DNA from: Desulfuromonadaceae bacterium
GTDB taxonomy: Bacteria > Desulfobacterota > Desulfuromonadia > Geobacterales > Pseudopelobacteraceae
Direction of reading: 5' to 3'
NCBI GenBank assembly: GCA_028712665.1
Contig: JAQTRC010000021.1
Coordinates: 1-43,143 of the forward strand
Length of the DNA stretch: 43,143 bases
The position numbers and the translations under genes were made by a program. Shown here in pieces: positions 33,995 to 43,117 of this stretch (its first letter is position 1; each line of letters opens with the position of its first letter). Below the pieces are notes generated by a model. It worked only from the letters and a program-made list of their open reading frames with translations, searched no databases and had not been told where the DNA came from.

Positions 33995-36706
33995 TCACAC
34001 CCACACTTCAATCGCAGCTATCAGTTTGCTGCGAATCTCGGCAAGTTTATCTTCGGCATGAATTTTATGCCCGAAGATGTCTCTGACATAGAACACGTCC
34101 GCAACCTGATCGACCTTTGTAGAAATTTTGGAGACACCGATGTAGAGGCCCAATTCGGTCAGAGTGCTGGTTATCAGGTACAACAGTCCAATCTTGTCAT
34201 GGGTCAGGATGTCCACAACGGTGTAGTCTTCGGAAACCTCGTTGTCGATTTCCACCTGGGTCGCAAAGCGCGGCGCAGGCCTTGAAGTCAGCACGGAGGG
34301 ACGGTGGCGTTTTTCAACAAGCTCGGCGACGTTTGTTTCTCCCTGCAGCACCCTGCGCATGTCATCCTGAACCTTCCGCCAGCGCTGATCGTCAGTAATC
34401 GGGATACCCTGCGGCGAGTTGACCTGCAGAATGTCCAGCACCTTTCCGTTTTTGCTGGTATTGATCTGCGCCCCCAGAATATTGACGCCGTTGGCAGCCA
34501 TTACACCGGTGATGCGTGAAAAAAGCCCCGGCATATCGTGTGTGCAGATGGTGAAGTCGGAGTAACCACTCTCCGGCTGGTGGGTTATCCGCATAAGGAT
34601 GCCTGAATGCTCCAATCCGAGCAGCAGCCGGGTCTGCTCGGCGATAAGCGGAGCCGGATTGGAAAGCAACAGGCGTACAGGCATTGCTTTCAGTTCCTGC
34701 TGAACCTCTTCAGATGAAAGGTCGTCTTCAAGCAGGGCCGACACCTTGGCTACAACCCCCCTGACCCTCTCGCTGCTCGCCTCCTGCTGGAATTCTCCCC
34801 GTTCAAGCACGTTGAAGGCCTTTTCATACAACTCCTGAAATAAGGATGCCTTCCAGCTGCTCCAGACTTCCGATCCGACCGCCCTGACATCTGCAACAGT
34901 AAGGAGATACAGCATCTTCAGGTTTTCGCTGCTACCCATCTGGCGGGCGAACTGGGCGATCATCTTTTCGTCGTTCAGGTCGCGCCGTTGGGAGATGTGT
35001 GCAAAAAGGAGATGCTGCCGCACCAGGAATTCGAGCCTTTCGCCGTCTTCAGCGGAAAGTCCCATGCGGCCTGCTATGGTTGGGATCATGGCGGCGCCCT
35101 TTTCTGCATGACCGCCACCTTCCCCTTTTCCGATGTCATGAAAAAGCACCGACAGAATCAACAGTTCACGCTTGCCTATCTGGGCAGCGACAGCACAGGG
35201 GAGCGGCAATATTTTATCAAGCTCGCCGGAAAGCATCTTTTCCGTCTCCTCAACGGCAAAAAGCGTGTGAATGTCGACGGTATAAATATGATACAGATCA
35301 TGCTGCACCTTGCAGTAGATATGTTCGAGTTCGGGTATAAAACTGTTCAGAAATTCAAGATGATGCATCAAACGGAGTGTCTCAGTGACATTCCTGGGGG
35401 CTTGCAGTATGTTCATGAAGGATTGGTTCACTTCCCGGTTGCGCCGGAACTTGTTGTTGACCCTATGCAGATTCTTGCGGATCAGCCCCTTTACACGGAT
35501 ATTCAGGCTGACCCCATGTTTTTGAGCCATTTCGAAGATGCGCATCAACAGGACCGGATTATTTTCCACCGCACTCTCGTCCGGTACGATCAGTTCGCCT
35601 TTCAGCACAAAACAGCCGTCGCCGACCGGCCGGCGCACGAAATAGCCGAGGATCTTCAGGGCGCCTTCGTCGCGCCAGATGCAGCGCGAGACCAGGCTGG
35701 ATGCAAGATGCTCGACCCTGTTGGCGTGCCGGTAGTAATCGCGCATAAAATCCTCGACAGCCAGTACCCGGTCGCGCTTCCGGTATCCCATGAAACTGGC
35801 CAGATGTACCTGGGCGTCGAAGGTGAGCTGGTCGTTTTTGCGGCCACTGTAGTAGTGCAGTTCGTTGCGAATGCGCCAGAGGTAGTCCAGAGCCGAGTGA
35901 TACGTCTCCAGCTCTTCGTCGATAACTATTCCTTTCATGATCAGTTCGCGAATATCTGAAAACTTGTACTTTACACGCGCAACCCACATGGCGGTCTGCA
36001 GATCGCGCAATCCACCTTCTCCCTCTTTCAGGTTCGGCTCCAGAAGATAAACTGTAGAGCCGTATTTTTCGCGGCGGCTCTTCATGTCGGCCATCTTTTC
36101 CTTTATGAATTTGTCGCTGGATTTCGGCAGAATCTGGCTGAAGATTACTTTGACAAGGTCGTCGAACAGCTGTCTGCTGCCGGAACAAAAGCGGGAGTCC
36201 ATCAGTGCCGTTTTGACTGTGCCGTCGGCTGCCGCCATCTCGACACAATCGGCAATTGTCCGGACCGAGTAGCCGACATCCAGCCGCATGTCCCAGAGAA
36301 AGTAGAGCAGTTTCTGCGCAATGTCCTCCACGGTTGGCACCGGGATGGTCCCGTCGTGCAGGAACATGATGTCGATGTCGGAATATGGATTCAGTTCGCC
36401 CCGGCCATACCCCCCTACCGCTATCAGGCTTATATGCTCCAGCATGGCGTCGCCACCGGCCAGATCATATATGATCGTCCGGAAGAGCTTGTTGTTCAAC
36501 TCGTCCATCATCTCGCTGATCAGGTGGCAGACTTCAGTGCCGGTTGCCCCGGCATCGTGCAGTTTTTTGATCTCCTCGCGGTAAAATTCCAGGAAATTCT
36601 TGCTGCCCGAAAAATAAAGCGGACGCTTCTCATCGAAGCCGGCCATACCGGCATCGCCAACGGCGTTAATGTCATCCGGAAAATATTGGTCGATGTAAAA
36701 TTGCAT
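33995..36706 (-). CDS. glnD: Bifunctional PII uridylyltransferase/uridylyl-removing enzyme GlnD
   Basis: This 903-residue sensor adds UMP to PII proteins when glutamine is low and removes it when glutamine is high. It has the nucleotidyltransferase motif GGYGRGELNPYSDIDIMF (98-115, with Asp110 and Asp112), the GlnD-specific linker (KEGEGGLRDLQTAMWVAR), an HD domain with LFHDIGKGEGGGHAEKGA, and two C-terminal ACT domains (HDMPGLFSRITGVMAANGVNI and HDKIGLLYLITSTLTELGLY). All functions appear intact. A terminator separates it from pyc upstream. No PII or glutamine synthetase gene is in the window. Confidence 0.96.
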   Translation of the reverse strand: MQFYIDQYFPDDINAVGDAGMAGFDEKRPLYFSGSKNFLEFYREEIKKLHDAGATGTEVCHLISEMMDELNNKLFRTIIYDLAGGDAMLEHISLIAVGGYGRGELNPYSDIDIMFLHDGTIPVPTVEDIAQKLLYFLWDMRLDVGYSVRTIADCVEMAAADGTVKTALMDSRFCSGSRQLFDDLVKVIFSQILPKSSDKFIKEKMADMKSRREKYGSTVYLLEPNLKEGEGGLRDLQTAMWVARVKYKFSDIRELIMKGIVIDEELETYHSALDYLWRIRNELHYYSGRKNDQLTFDAQVHLASFMGYRKRDRVLAVEDFMRDYYRHANRVEHLASSLVSRCIWRDEGALKILGYFVRRPVGDGCFVLKGELIVPDESAVENNPVLLMRIFEMAQKHGVSLNIRVKGLIRKNLHRVNNKFRRNREVNQSFMNILQAPRNVTETLRLMHHLEFLNSFIPELEHIYCKVQHDLYHIYTVDIHTLFAVEETEKMLSGELDKILPLPCAVAAQIGKRELLILSVLFHDIGKGEGGGHAEKGAAMIPTIAGRMGLSAEDGERLEFLVRQHLLFAHISQRRDLNDEKMIAQFARQMGSSENLKMLYLLTVADVRAVGSEVWSSWKASLFQELYEKAFNVLERGEFQQEASSERVRGVVAKVSALLEDDLSSEEVQQELKAMPVRLLLSNPAPLIAEQTRLLLGLEHSGILMRITHQPESGYSDFTICTHDMPGLFSRITGVMAANGVNILGAQINTSKNGKVLDILQVNSPQGIPITDDQRWRKVQDDMRRVLQGETNVAELVEKRHRPSVLTSRPAPRFATQVEIDNEVSEDYTVVDILTHDKIGLLYLITSTLTELGLYIGVSKISTKVDQVADVFYVRDIFGHKIHAEDKLAEIRSKLIAAIEVWV

Positions 36707-36810
36707 CTGGTTCCTCTGGAAATCGGTATTAGAAAATAAAGAGCCTGATAATGAAGCCGGTTTTCAGGCAGACTACTATACGTCAGGCGAAACGGTGAGT
36801 CAAAAGCAAT

Positions 36811-36849
36811 AAAAGACCCCCGAGCTTTTTAAGCATCGGAGGCCTTTTA
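36811..36849 (-). terminator. Terminator of pyc
   Basis: In the pyc-to-glnD direction the mRNA reads GGCCTCCGA, a loop TGCTTAAAAAGC, TCGGGGGTC and then TTTT. It stands about 50 nt after the pyc stop. Confidence 0.75.
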
Positions 36850-36898
36850 TCTCTTTAAACAGGCGAATCGGTTCAAATGTAGTGTGATCGCAAGGAGT

Positions 36899-39800
36899 TC
36901 AACCCATCACCAACACCAGATCCTCTTTCTCCACCTTCTCCCCTTCTTTAAACTTGACATCAACTATCTTGCCGTCTGATTTGGCCTTGATGTTGGTTTC
37001 CATCTTCATCGCCTCTGTCACCATCAGCACGTCGCCGACCTTTATCTCGTCACCGGCTTTGACGTTGACCTTCAGCACCTTGCCCGGCATCGGAGCGCCG
37101 ATGTGGTTGGCGTTCCCCTTGTCGGCCTTCTCCCGGACCACCTCGTCGGTCTGGATCGACTGGTCCCGGATTACGACAGAGCGGTTGTTGCCGTTCAGCT
37201 CGAAGTAGACGGCGCGGGTGCCGTCTTTCTGGACTTTGCCGATTGCGTTCAATTTGATGATCAGAGTCTTGCCCGGTTCGATATCGAGAGATGTCTCCTG
37301 ACCCGGTTCCAGACCGTAGAAGAAGATAGGTGTCGGTATGACCGACGTGTCGGAATATTCCTGGCGATGCCTGTCAAACTCCGGATATACATTTGGATAG
37401 AGTACGTTGGAGACCACTGCCCTTTCATCGACACGGTGCCCGAGCTTCTCCTCCAGCTTGAGTTTCTCCTCGATAAAGTCCACCGGTTCCAGAAGTTCGC
37501 CGGGACGGCAGGTGATCGGCTGTTCACCTTTCAATACTATTTTTTGCAACTCCTCAGGCCATCCCTTGTAGGGCTGTCCCAGCATTCCCTTGAACATTCC
37601 GACCACCGATTCGGGGAAGGTCAACTCTTCCTTGGAGGTGAATACATCCTCCGGCTCCAGGTTATTTTTCATCAGGAACATCGACATATCGCCGACTACC
37701 TTGGATGATGGCGTGACCTTGACGATATCGCCGAACATCATGTTGACCTTGTGGTACATCTCCTTGCACTCGTCCCAGCGCTCAATCAGTCCGAGGCCCG
37801 CTACCTGCGGCTTGTAGTTGGAATACTGGCCGCCCGGAATTTCATGATGATAGACCTCGGCGGTACCGCTTTTGAGGCCGGATTCGAAGGGGGCGTAGTA
37901 GTCGCGCACCGTCTCCCAGTAGTTAGCCAGCTTCTGCAGACCGGGAGCGTTAACCAGCGGATCGCGCTCGCTCCCTTGAAGCGTGGCCACCAGAGCATTC
38001 AGATTAGGCTGTGCCGTCAGGCCGGAGAGCGATGAGAGAGCGGCATCGACAATATCCACCCCTGCCTCGCTCGCCTTTAGCAGTATGGAGCTGCCGTTAC
38101 TGGAGGTATCATGGGTGTGCAGATGGATAGGGATGCCTATGTTCTCTTTAAGCGCCTTTACAAGTTTGTAGGCCGCCAGCGGTTTCAAGAGGCCCGCCAT
38201 GTCCTTGATGGCCAGGATGTGCGCGCCCATCGATTCCAGCTCTTTTGCCATCGATACATAATATTCCAGCGGGTATTTGTCGCGATTGGGATCGGTGATG
38301 TCGCCGGTATAACAGATGGCGGCCTCGCAGATTTTTCCGCTTTTTCTGACCGCTTCCATGGCGACCTTCATTCCGGTGGTCCAGTTGAGGGAGTCAAACA
38401 CGCGGAAAATATCAATGCCCGAGTCGGCGGCTTCTTCAACGAATTTCTCCACTACGTTATCCGGGTAGTTGGTATAGCCGACGGCGTTCGAGCCGCGCAG
38501 CAGCATCTGGAACAGGATATTGGGGATCTGTTCCGACAGCTTGTGCAACCGCTGCCAGGGGTCCTCTTTCAGGAAACGCATCGAGACGTCAAAAGTGGCC
38601 CCTCCCCAACACTCCAGCGAAAACAGATCTGCGCCCAGATAGGAGGTCGGCTCGGCAATCTTGAGCAGGTCGTAGGTTCGTACGCGGGTCGCCAGGTTGG
38701 ACTGGTGGGCGTCGCGCATGGTGGTGTCGGTGATCAGGAGTTTCTTCTGCTCAAGTATCCATTTGGAAAGTTTTTCGGCCCCCATCTGCATAAAGAGGTC
38801 TTTGCTGCCGGCTTGGCGTGGACGGTTACCATCGATATCCGGGACGCGGGCCTCGATCAGTTCGGCGGACTTAAGTGAGCGTGGCGTGCCGGGTGAACCG
38901 TTCACTATTACATTGCCCAGGAAGGATAGCACCTTGCTGGCGCGATCCTTCTTTTCCCGGAACGTGAGCAGCTCGGGGTGCTTTTCGATGAAGGATGTGT
39001 CGCAGTGCCCTTTGAGGAAGACCGGGTGGGTAACGACGTTTTCAAGAAAGCTGATGTTGGTCTTGACGCCACGCACCCGGAATTCCTGCAGGGCGCGGTT
39101 CATGATGTGGGCGGCATCCTGAAAGGTCAACCCCCAGGAGCTGACTTTGACGAGTAGCGAGTCGTAGTGGGGGGTGATCTTGCATCCGGTGAAAGCGCTG
39201 CCGGCATCAAGGCGAATGCCGCAGCCAGCCGCCGAACGATATGTGGTCAGGGTTCCGAAATCCGGGGAGAAGTTATTGGCCGGATCCTCGGTGGTAATAC
39301 GGCACTGTATCGCGTAACCCCGCATGTCGATAGACGACTGCGAGGGGATGTTGATCTCGGGGTCCGACAACTTGTGTCCGCATGCTACCAGAATCTGGTT
39401 CTGGACAAGGTTGCGCCCTGTAATCATCTCTGTCACGGTATGTTCAACCTGGATGCGGGGATTCATCTCTATGAAGTAGTGATTTCCCTCAGCGTCGACC
39501 AGGAATTCGATTGTACCGGCGTTGCGATACTTTACATGACCGGCGATCTTCAAGGCCGCCGTGCAGAGTTCCTCCCGCTGGCTCTGGGTCAGGGAGAGGG
39601 AAGGAGCAAATTCCACCACCTTCTGGTGGCGGCGCTGCACGGAGCAGTCACGGTCGAAGAAATGCACCAGGTTGCCGTAGTTGTCCCCCATCACTTGAAC
39701 TTCTATGTGTTTGGGGTTTGACAGATAGCGTTCCAGAAAAACCTCTGCGTTGCCGAAAGAGGCTTTTGCTTCGCTACCGGCCGCAACAAGCCCCTCCAAA

Positions 39801-40345
39801 AGCTCTTTCCTGTTGTTGGCTACGCGCATGCCACGACCGCCGCCACCGGCGGAAGCCTTGATTATGATCGGGTAGCCGTGCTCCTTGGCAAACTTGAGGG
39901 CATCCTCCTCTTTTTCAACCGGATCATCAGTGCCTGGCACCACGTTGACGCCGGCGGCGATGGCCGCTCTTCTCCCGGCGACTTTATCACCCAAAGCGCG
40001 CATCATATCGGCAGTGGGACCGATGAAGGTTATACCGTTAATCCTGCACTCCTCGGCAAACTCGGCATTCTCGGCCAGAAAACCGTAACCTGGATGGATT
40101 GCGTCCACTTCAGCCTTAATGGCCAGCGCAATGATTTCGTCCATACCCATATATGCGTCGATGGGAGGTTTGCCCTTTCCTATCAGGTAGGCTTCATCAG
40201 CCTTGTAGCGGTGCAGAGAGAGCTTGTCTTCGTCGGAATAGATGGCCACAGTGCCTATGCCCAGTTCGGTGCAGGCGCGGAAGATCCGGATAGCGATCTC
40301 ACCCCGATTGGCTGCCATGACTTTGCGGAACTTGTATTTCTGCAT
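36899..40345 (-). CDS. pyc: Pyruvate carboxylase
   Basis: This 1,148-residue biotin enzyme carboxylates pyruvate to oxaloacetate, the main anaplerotic step for a Geobacter-like cell growing on acetate or pyruvate. The domains are complete and in the usual order: biotin carboxylase (about 1-450, with the ATP-grasp loop KASAGGGGRGMR and ERYLSNPKHIEVQ), carboxyltransferase (about 530-800, with the metal site region and DTTMRDAHQS), the PC/OADA domain, and the biotin carrier with Lys1114 in AMKM. GGGGAG sits before the ATG. A promoter with a palindrome over its -35 box and a long repeat lie upstream; a terminator lies downstream, so the gene is monocistronic. Confidence 0.97.
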   Translation of the reverse strand: MQKYKFRKVMAANRGEIAIRIFRACTELGIGTVAIYSDEDKLSLHRYKADEAYLIGKGKPPIDAYMGMDEIIALAIKAEVDAIHPGYGFLAENAEFAEECRINGITFIGPTADMMRALGDKVAGRRAAIAAGVNVVPGTDDPVEKEEDALKFAKEHGYPIIIKASAGGGGRGMRVANNRKELLEGLVAAGSEAKASFGNAEVFLERYLSNPKHIEVQVMGDNYGNLVHFFDRDCSVQRRHQKVVEFAPSLSLTQSQREELCTAALKIAGHVKYRNAGTIEFLVDAEGNHYFIEMNPRIQVEHTVTEMITGRNLVQNQILVACGHKLSDPEINIPSQSSIDMRGYAIQCRITTEDPANNFSPDFGTLTTYRSAAGCGIRLDAGSAFTGCKITPHYDSLLVKVSSWGLTFQDAAHIMNRALQEFRVRGVKTNISFLENVVTHPVFLKGHCDTSFIEKHPELLTFREKKDRASKVLSFLGNVIVNGSPGTPRSLKSAELIEARVPDIDGNRPRQAGSKDLFMQMGAEKLSKWILEQKKLLITDTTMRDAHQSNLATRVRTYDLLKIAEPTSYLGADLFSLECWGGATFDVSMRFLKEDPWQRLHKLSEQIPNILFQMLLRGSNAVGYTNYPDNVVEKFVEEAADSGIDIFRVFDSLNWTTGMKVAMEAVRKSGKICEAAICYTGDITDPNRDKYPLEYYVSMAKELESMGAHILAIKDMAGLLKPLAAYKLVKALKENIGIPIHLHTHDTSSNGSSILLKASEAGVDIVDAALSSLSGLTAQPNLNALVATLQGSERDPLVNAPGLQKLANYWETVRDYYAPFESGLKSGTAEVYHHEIPGGQYSNYKPQVAGLGLIERWDECKEMYHKVNMMFGDIVKVTPSSKVVGDMSMFLMKNNLEPEDVFTSKEELTFPESVVGMFKGMLGQPYKGWPEELQKIVLKGEQPITCRPGELLEPVDFIEEKLKLEEKLGHRVDERAVVSNVLYPNVYPEFDRHRQEYSDTSVIPTPIFFYGLEPGQETSLDIEPGKTLIIKLNAIGKVQKDGTRAVYFELNGNNRSVVIRDQSIQTDEVVREKADKGNANHIGAPMPGKVLKVNVKAGDEIKVGDVLMVTEAMKMETNIKAKSDGKIVDVKFKEGEKVEKEDLVLVMG

Positions 40346-40427
40346 TCAGAATTCTCCCCGGATAAAAAAATTTAGCAAAACTAAAAATATTCAGCTATTT
40401 TAAATAGTTAGATGATCTGTGTGCGGC

Positions 40428-40456
40428 ACTAAAACAGATTGACAGATTTTTGTCAA
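40428..40456 (-). promoter_or_regulatory. Candidate pyc promoter
   Basis: On the minus strand TTGACA (40456-40451), a 17-nt spacer and TTTAGT (40433-40428) lie about 85-110 nt before the pyc start. Confidence 0.55.
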
Positions 40457-40457
40457 T
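40438..40457. promoter_or_regulatory. Palindrome over the pyc -35 box (candidate operator)
   Basis: ATTGACA-gatttt-TGTCAAT is a perfect 7-bp inverted repeat with a 6-bp centre. It overlaps the -35 hexamer and spacer of the putative pyc promoter, a place typical of repressor binding. Confidence 0.45.
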
Positions 40458-40534
40458 TAGTAAGTTGATCTCCATCCGGAAACTAAGTTGGAAATTATTT
40501 TCTACGTATTTAAATGATAGAAATAATTTAGTTA

Positions 40535-40674
40535 GTTTCCATTTGTAAAGGGTGCTTTTCTCCCCTGGCGGCGTCAATCTTCGCTCTTGCTTGTGCGGCG
40601 TTCCGATGTATGCCTCCGCGCAATCCCTTGATTTCCTTGCCAGGAAAAAAATCCCCTCTTTCCGAAGCGGAAAC
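40535..40674. repeat. 140-bp palindromic intergenic element, copy C
   Basis: GTTTCC (40535-40540) and GGAAAC (40669-40674) are the outer arms. Nested inside are CCTGGC with GCCAGG, and TGCGGCGT with TGCCTCCGCGCA. It is related to copies at 15582-15720 and 17872-17999 and the half copy at 22193-22240. The 475-nt gap between pyc and ilvE otherwise holds the pyc promoter and the hairpin at 40681-40710 (GTTTCCCATCCGGA...TCCGGATGGAAAC). Confidence 0.7.
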
Positions 40675-40821
40675 CAATAGTTTCCCATCCGGAGTTTCCG
40701 GATGGAAACAGTTAAGCAGTCATCCGGTTTGCCTGGGAGAGGATTTTCGCCTTGCTGTAACGTGCTGTAATATGATAAGTAAAAAAAACAATTGTCATCA
40801 TACCGACCGGAGGCATCCTTT

Positions 40822-41895
40822 ATGGATATAAAAATAATTCCTTTACCCGCTGAGAAGATGAAGGCGAAGATTGCGGATCAATCCCAACTCGGATTCGGCA
40901 AGTATTTCACCGACCGGATGCTGCTGGTGGAATGGAAGAGCGGCCAGGGATGGTGCGACGCCCGCATCGAACCGTATGCCCCCTTTATGCTTGATCCGGC
41001 CTGCACGGTATTTCACTACGCCCAGGAGATCTTCGAAGGGCTCAAGGCCTATAAGTGGTCAGACGGTCGCATCACCCTCTTCCGCCCGGAGATGAACGCC
41101 CGCCGTTTCAACCAGTCGGCTGAACGGATCTGCATGCCGGAGTTTCCCGAGGAACTCTTTGTCAAAGGGATCGAACAACTGGTTTCCCTGGAGCGGGACT
41201 GGATTCCGACCGCAGCAGGCACATCGCTCTACATCCGCCCCACCATGATCGCGGTAGAGCCGGTTCTGGGGGTTCATCCTTCGAATCACTATTACTTCTA
41301 CGTAATTCTTTCTCCGGTTGGAGCTTATTACGCAGCAGGTTTCAAGCCTGTAGGCATACTGGTTGAAGACCACTATGTGCGCGCCGTGCCGGGGGGGACC
41401 GGGGAGGCCAAGACGGGGGGTAATTACGCCAGTTCGCTCAAGGCGGGACAGGAGGCAGAGAAGAAGGGATATGCCCAGGTGCTCTGGCTGGACGGCAAAG
41501 AGCGGCGCTTTGTTGAAGAGGTAGGCGCGATGAACATGTTCTTCGCGTACGGGAACAGAATAGTCACCGCTCCGCTTACCGGCTCGATCCTTTCGGGTGT
41601 AACCCGCGACTCGGTCATTAAGCTTGCCCCAAGTCTTGGTTTGACGGTTGAGGAAAAACAGATCGACATCAACGATCTGATGACCGATATCCGTGCCGGT
41701 AAAGTCACCGAGGCCTTCGGCAGCGGCACGGCCGCCGTCATCACCCCGGTCGGCAAGCTCTGCTACAAGGACGAAGTCCTGCAGCTTACCGGAGGCAATG
41801 TCGGCGGGATCACACAGAAACTCTACGATACGCTGACCGGTATCCAGACAGGCAAACTGAAAGACGAATTCGGTTGGGTGAGGTTCGTCGGATGA
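40822..41895 (+). CDS. ilvE: Branched-chain amino acid aminotransferase
   Basis: This 357-residue fold-type IV PLP aminotransferase makes valine, leucine and isoleucine from their oxo acids. It has HYAQEIFEGLKAY, RPEMNARRF, the PLP-lysine motif EAKTGGNYASS (Lys197), the EEVGAMN segment and TGSILSGVTRDS, all in normal spacing, and matches the class of about 350 residues (eukaryote-like type). ATG 40822 has GGAGG eight bases before it; a longer frame from 40792 has none. A perfect hairpin repeat follows 16 nt after the stop. It is transcribed away from pyc. Confidence 0.94.
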   Translation: MDIKIIPLPAEKMKAKIADQSQLGFGKYFTDRMLLVEWKSGQGWCDARIEPYAPFMLDPACTVFHYAQEIFEGLKAYKWSDGRITLFRPEMNARRFNQSAERICMPEFPEELFVKGIEQLVSLERDWIPTAAGTSLYIRPTMIAVEPVLGVHPSNHYYFYVILSPVGAYYAAGFKPVGILVEDHYVRAVPGGTGEAKTGGNYASSLKAGQEAEKKGYAQVLWLDGKERRFVEEVGAMNMFFAYGNRIVTAPLTGSILSGVTRDSVIKLAPSLGLTVEEKQIDINDLMTDIRAGKVTEAFGSGTAAVITPVGKLCYKDEVLQLTGGNVGGITQKLYDTLTGIQTGKLKDEFGWVRFVG

Positions 41896-41910
41896 ATATA
41901 TTCAGGTTTC

Positions 41911-41939
41911 GTAGGGGCGGGTTTGAAACCCGCCCCTAC
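41911..41939. repeat. Perfect GC-rich hairpin repeat after ilvE
   Basis: GTAGGGGCGGGTTT and AAACCCGCCCCTAC (one base loop) form an exact inverted repeat. It lacks a T run, so it is not a normal terminator, and resembles short mobile-type palindromes of many genomes. A decayed relative (GCGCCCCTACGAA) lies at about 33936-33948. Confidence 0.7.
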
Positions 41940-41951
41940 AGATAGATTGCC

Positions 41952-42137
41952 ATGCCACCTAAAAAGACTACAAATAGCAAACCACCTTCCAACAAACTCT
42001 GCACCTCGTGCCGGCGCACCTGCAAACAGGTAGCGAACGCAGTTGTTGCAAAGTGTCCCCGTTACTACCCTTTCAAGCGTATCCAGAGCAAGCAGAAACC
42101 TGAATTTACATGGAAACAGATGGAACTGGGGCTCTGA
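41952..42137 (+). CDS. Small Cys-rich basic protein
   Basis: This 61-residue protein starts MPPKKTTNSKPPSNK and carries CTSCRRTCKQ and a later CPRYYP, four cysteines that could bind a metal. It is basic and has no membrane segment. It overlaps the ferredoxin gene by 28 nt, which suggests the two are translated together. No strong ribosome site is visible, so this call is less secure than its neighbour. Confidence 0.5.
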   Translation: MPPKKTTNSKPPSNKLCTSCRRTCKQVANAVVAKCPRYYPFKRIQSKQKPEFTWKQMELGL

Positions 42138-42340
42138 AGCCCGCTCTTCAAGGCGTCCCGCAGATCGATTCCGCACGCTGCACAGGCTGTGGCCGCTGTG
42201 TGGCTGCCTGTCCTCAAAAGATAATCACACTAGAAGTTTCCGGTTACAGCAAGCATGCGGTGATTCGGAATACGGAACGCTGCAGCTTGTGCGGTTGTTG
42301 TGTGACGATCTGCCCGGTGGAAGCGATTAGAACGAGCTGA
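42110..42340 (+). CDS. 2[4Fe-4S] ferredoxin
   Basis: This 76-residue protein has two cluster motifs, CTGCGRCVAACP (about 24-35) and CSLCGCCVTICP (about 58-69), the usual clostridial-type pair; the second ends with the VEAI segment. It should be a low-potential electron carrier in the cytoplasm. ATG 42110 lies inside the upstream small gene. Its redox partner is not identifiable. 42341-42519 downstream contains only a single TTATCCACA DnaA-box-like site and the toxin promoter. Confidence 0.88.
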   Translation: METDGTGALKPALQGVPQIDSARCTGCGRCVAACPQKIITLEVSGYSKHAVIRNTERCSLCGCCVTICPVEAIRTS

Positions 42341-42448
42341 ATTATTTTTTTCAAAGAGTTATCCACACCTGCTCATACATTCATCCCGGCCTTATAAATA
42401 TCTCGCAAATTAATTGATGGCATCACCAGAATGCGAGCATTGATTGGG

Positions 42449-42477
42449 TTGAATAGGCGTACGCCCATGGCTACAGT
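42449..42477 (+). promoter_or_regulatory. Candidate promoter and operator of the toxin-antitoxin pair
   Basis: TTGAAT (42449-42454), a 17-nt spacer and TACAGT (42472-42477). The perfect palindrome GGCGTACGCC (42456-42465) lies in the spacer, where an autoregulating antitoxin would bind. Confidence 0.45.
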
Positions 42478-42519
42478 ATATCAATTGACAATATACCTAT
42501 AAAAGGGATAAATTGCGAT

Positions 42520-42798
42520 ATGAACTGGACTGTAGAGTTTACCAACAAGGCACGCAAACAGAAGGATAAGCTGCCGGTACGCGTCAGAGAACTACTGTTT
42601 CAGCTTGTGAGAGATATTCAAGCAACAGGTCCGGTTCGAGGAGATTGGCCAAACTATTCAAAACTGTCCGACTGTGAACATCATTGTCACATAAAGAAGG
42701 GACAGCCAACATTTGTGGTTGTCTGGCGGGAAGACAAGGGCAGGATCAGATTTGTGGAGGTTACATATGCAGGCACACACGAAAATGCACCCTACTGA
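42520..42798 (+). CDS. RelE/ParE-superfamily toxin (HigB-like)
   Basis: This 92-residue basic protein fits the RelE/HigB fold: an N-terminal strand WTVEFTNKARKQKDKLP, a helix, a central strand pair LSDCEHHCHIKKGQPTFVVVWRED, and KGRIRFVEVTYAGTHENAPY at the end, with the basic and His/Tyr residues typical of ribosome-dependent mRNA endonucleases. It is followed by an Xre-type antitoxin that overlaps it by 32 nt, so the toxin comes first, as in higBA. The ribosome site before ATG 42520 is weak, which would keep toxin levels low relative to antitoxin. Confidence 0.85.
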   Translation: MNWTVEFTNKARKQKDKLPVRVRELLFQLVRDIQATGPVRGDWPNYSKLSDCEHHCHIKKGQPTFVVVWREDKGRIRFVEVTYAGTHENAPY

Positions 42799-43117
42799 CG
42801 ATATGATAACATTGCTGCTGAAGGTTCACCGCCACAACGCCCCGCTGGTAAGGCGTTATGCGGAAACTGTCGAGTCAGAGGAAGAGCGTACCTATACGGT
42901 TGCAGAGGTATTCCCGGAATATATCGGCAAGGAGTCGCAGGTTGCATTGCGGGCATACCGTACGCGAGAAAACCTTACCCAGAAACAGCTTTCCGATTTG
43001 ACCGGCATTCCGCAGCACCACATCAGCGAGATGGAAAACAGTAAACGGAGCATTGGTAAGGAGCGCGCAAAGAAGCTTGCAGAGGCTCTTCATTGCGATT
43101 ATCGGCAGCTGTTGTAA
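42767..43117 (+). CDS. Xre-family HTH antitoxin (HigA-like)
   Basis: This 116-residue protein has an N-terminal part of unknown fold (MQAHTKMHPTDDMITLLLKV...) and a C-terminal Cro/C1-type helix-turn-helix (about 58-112: LRAYRTRENLTQKQLSDLTG, IPQHHISEMENSKRSIG). GGAGG six bases before ATG 42767 decides the start over an upstream frame that opens at 42713. It should neutralise the toxin and repress the shared promoter. The stop lies 26 nt before the window end. Confidence 0.88.
   Translation: MQAHTKMHPTDDMITLLLKVHRHNAPLVRRYAETVESEEERTYTVAEVFPEYIGKESQVALRAYRTRENLTQKQLSDLTGIPQHHISEMENSKRSIGKERAKKLAEALHCDYRQLL

Noticed and set aside
34988..35959. A 323-codon open frame opposite glnD
   Set aside because: glnD is complete and well conserved on the other strand; the opposing frame has no recognisable motif or ribosome site.
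42359..42367. TTATCCACA, a perfect DnaA box
   Set aside because: A single box without further boxes, an A/T-rich unwinding region or origin-linked genes is not evidence of a replication origin.
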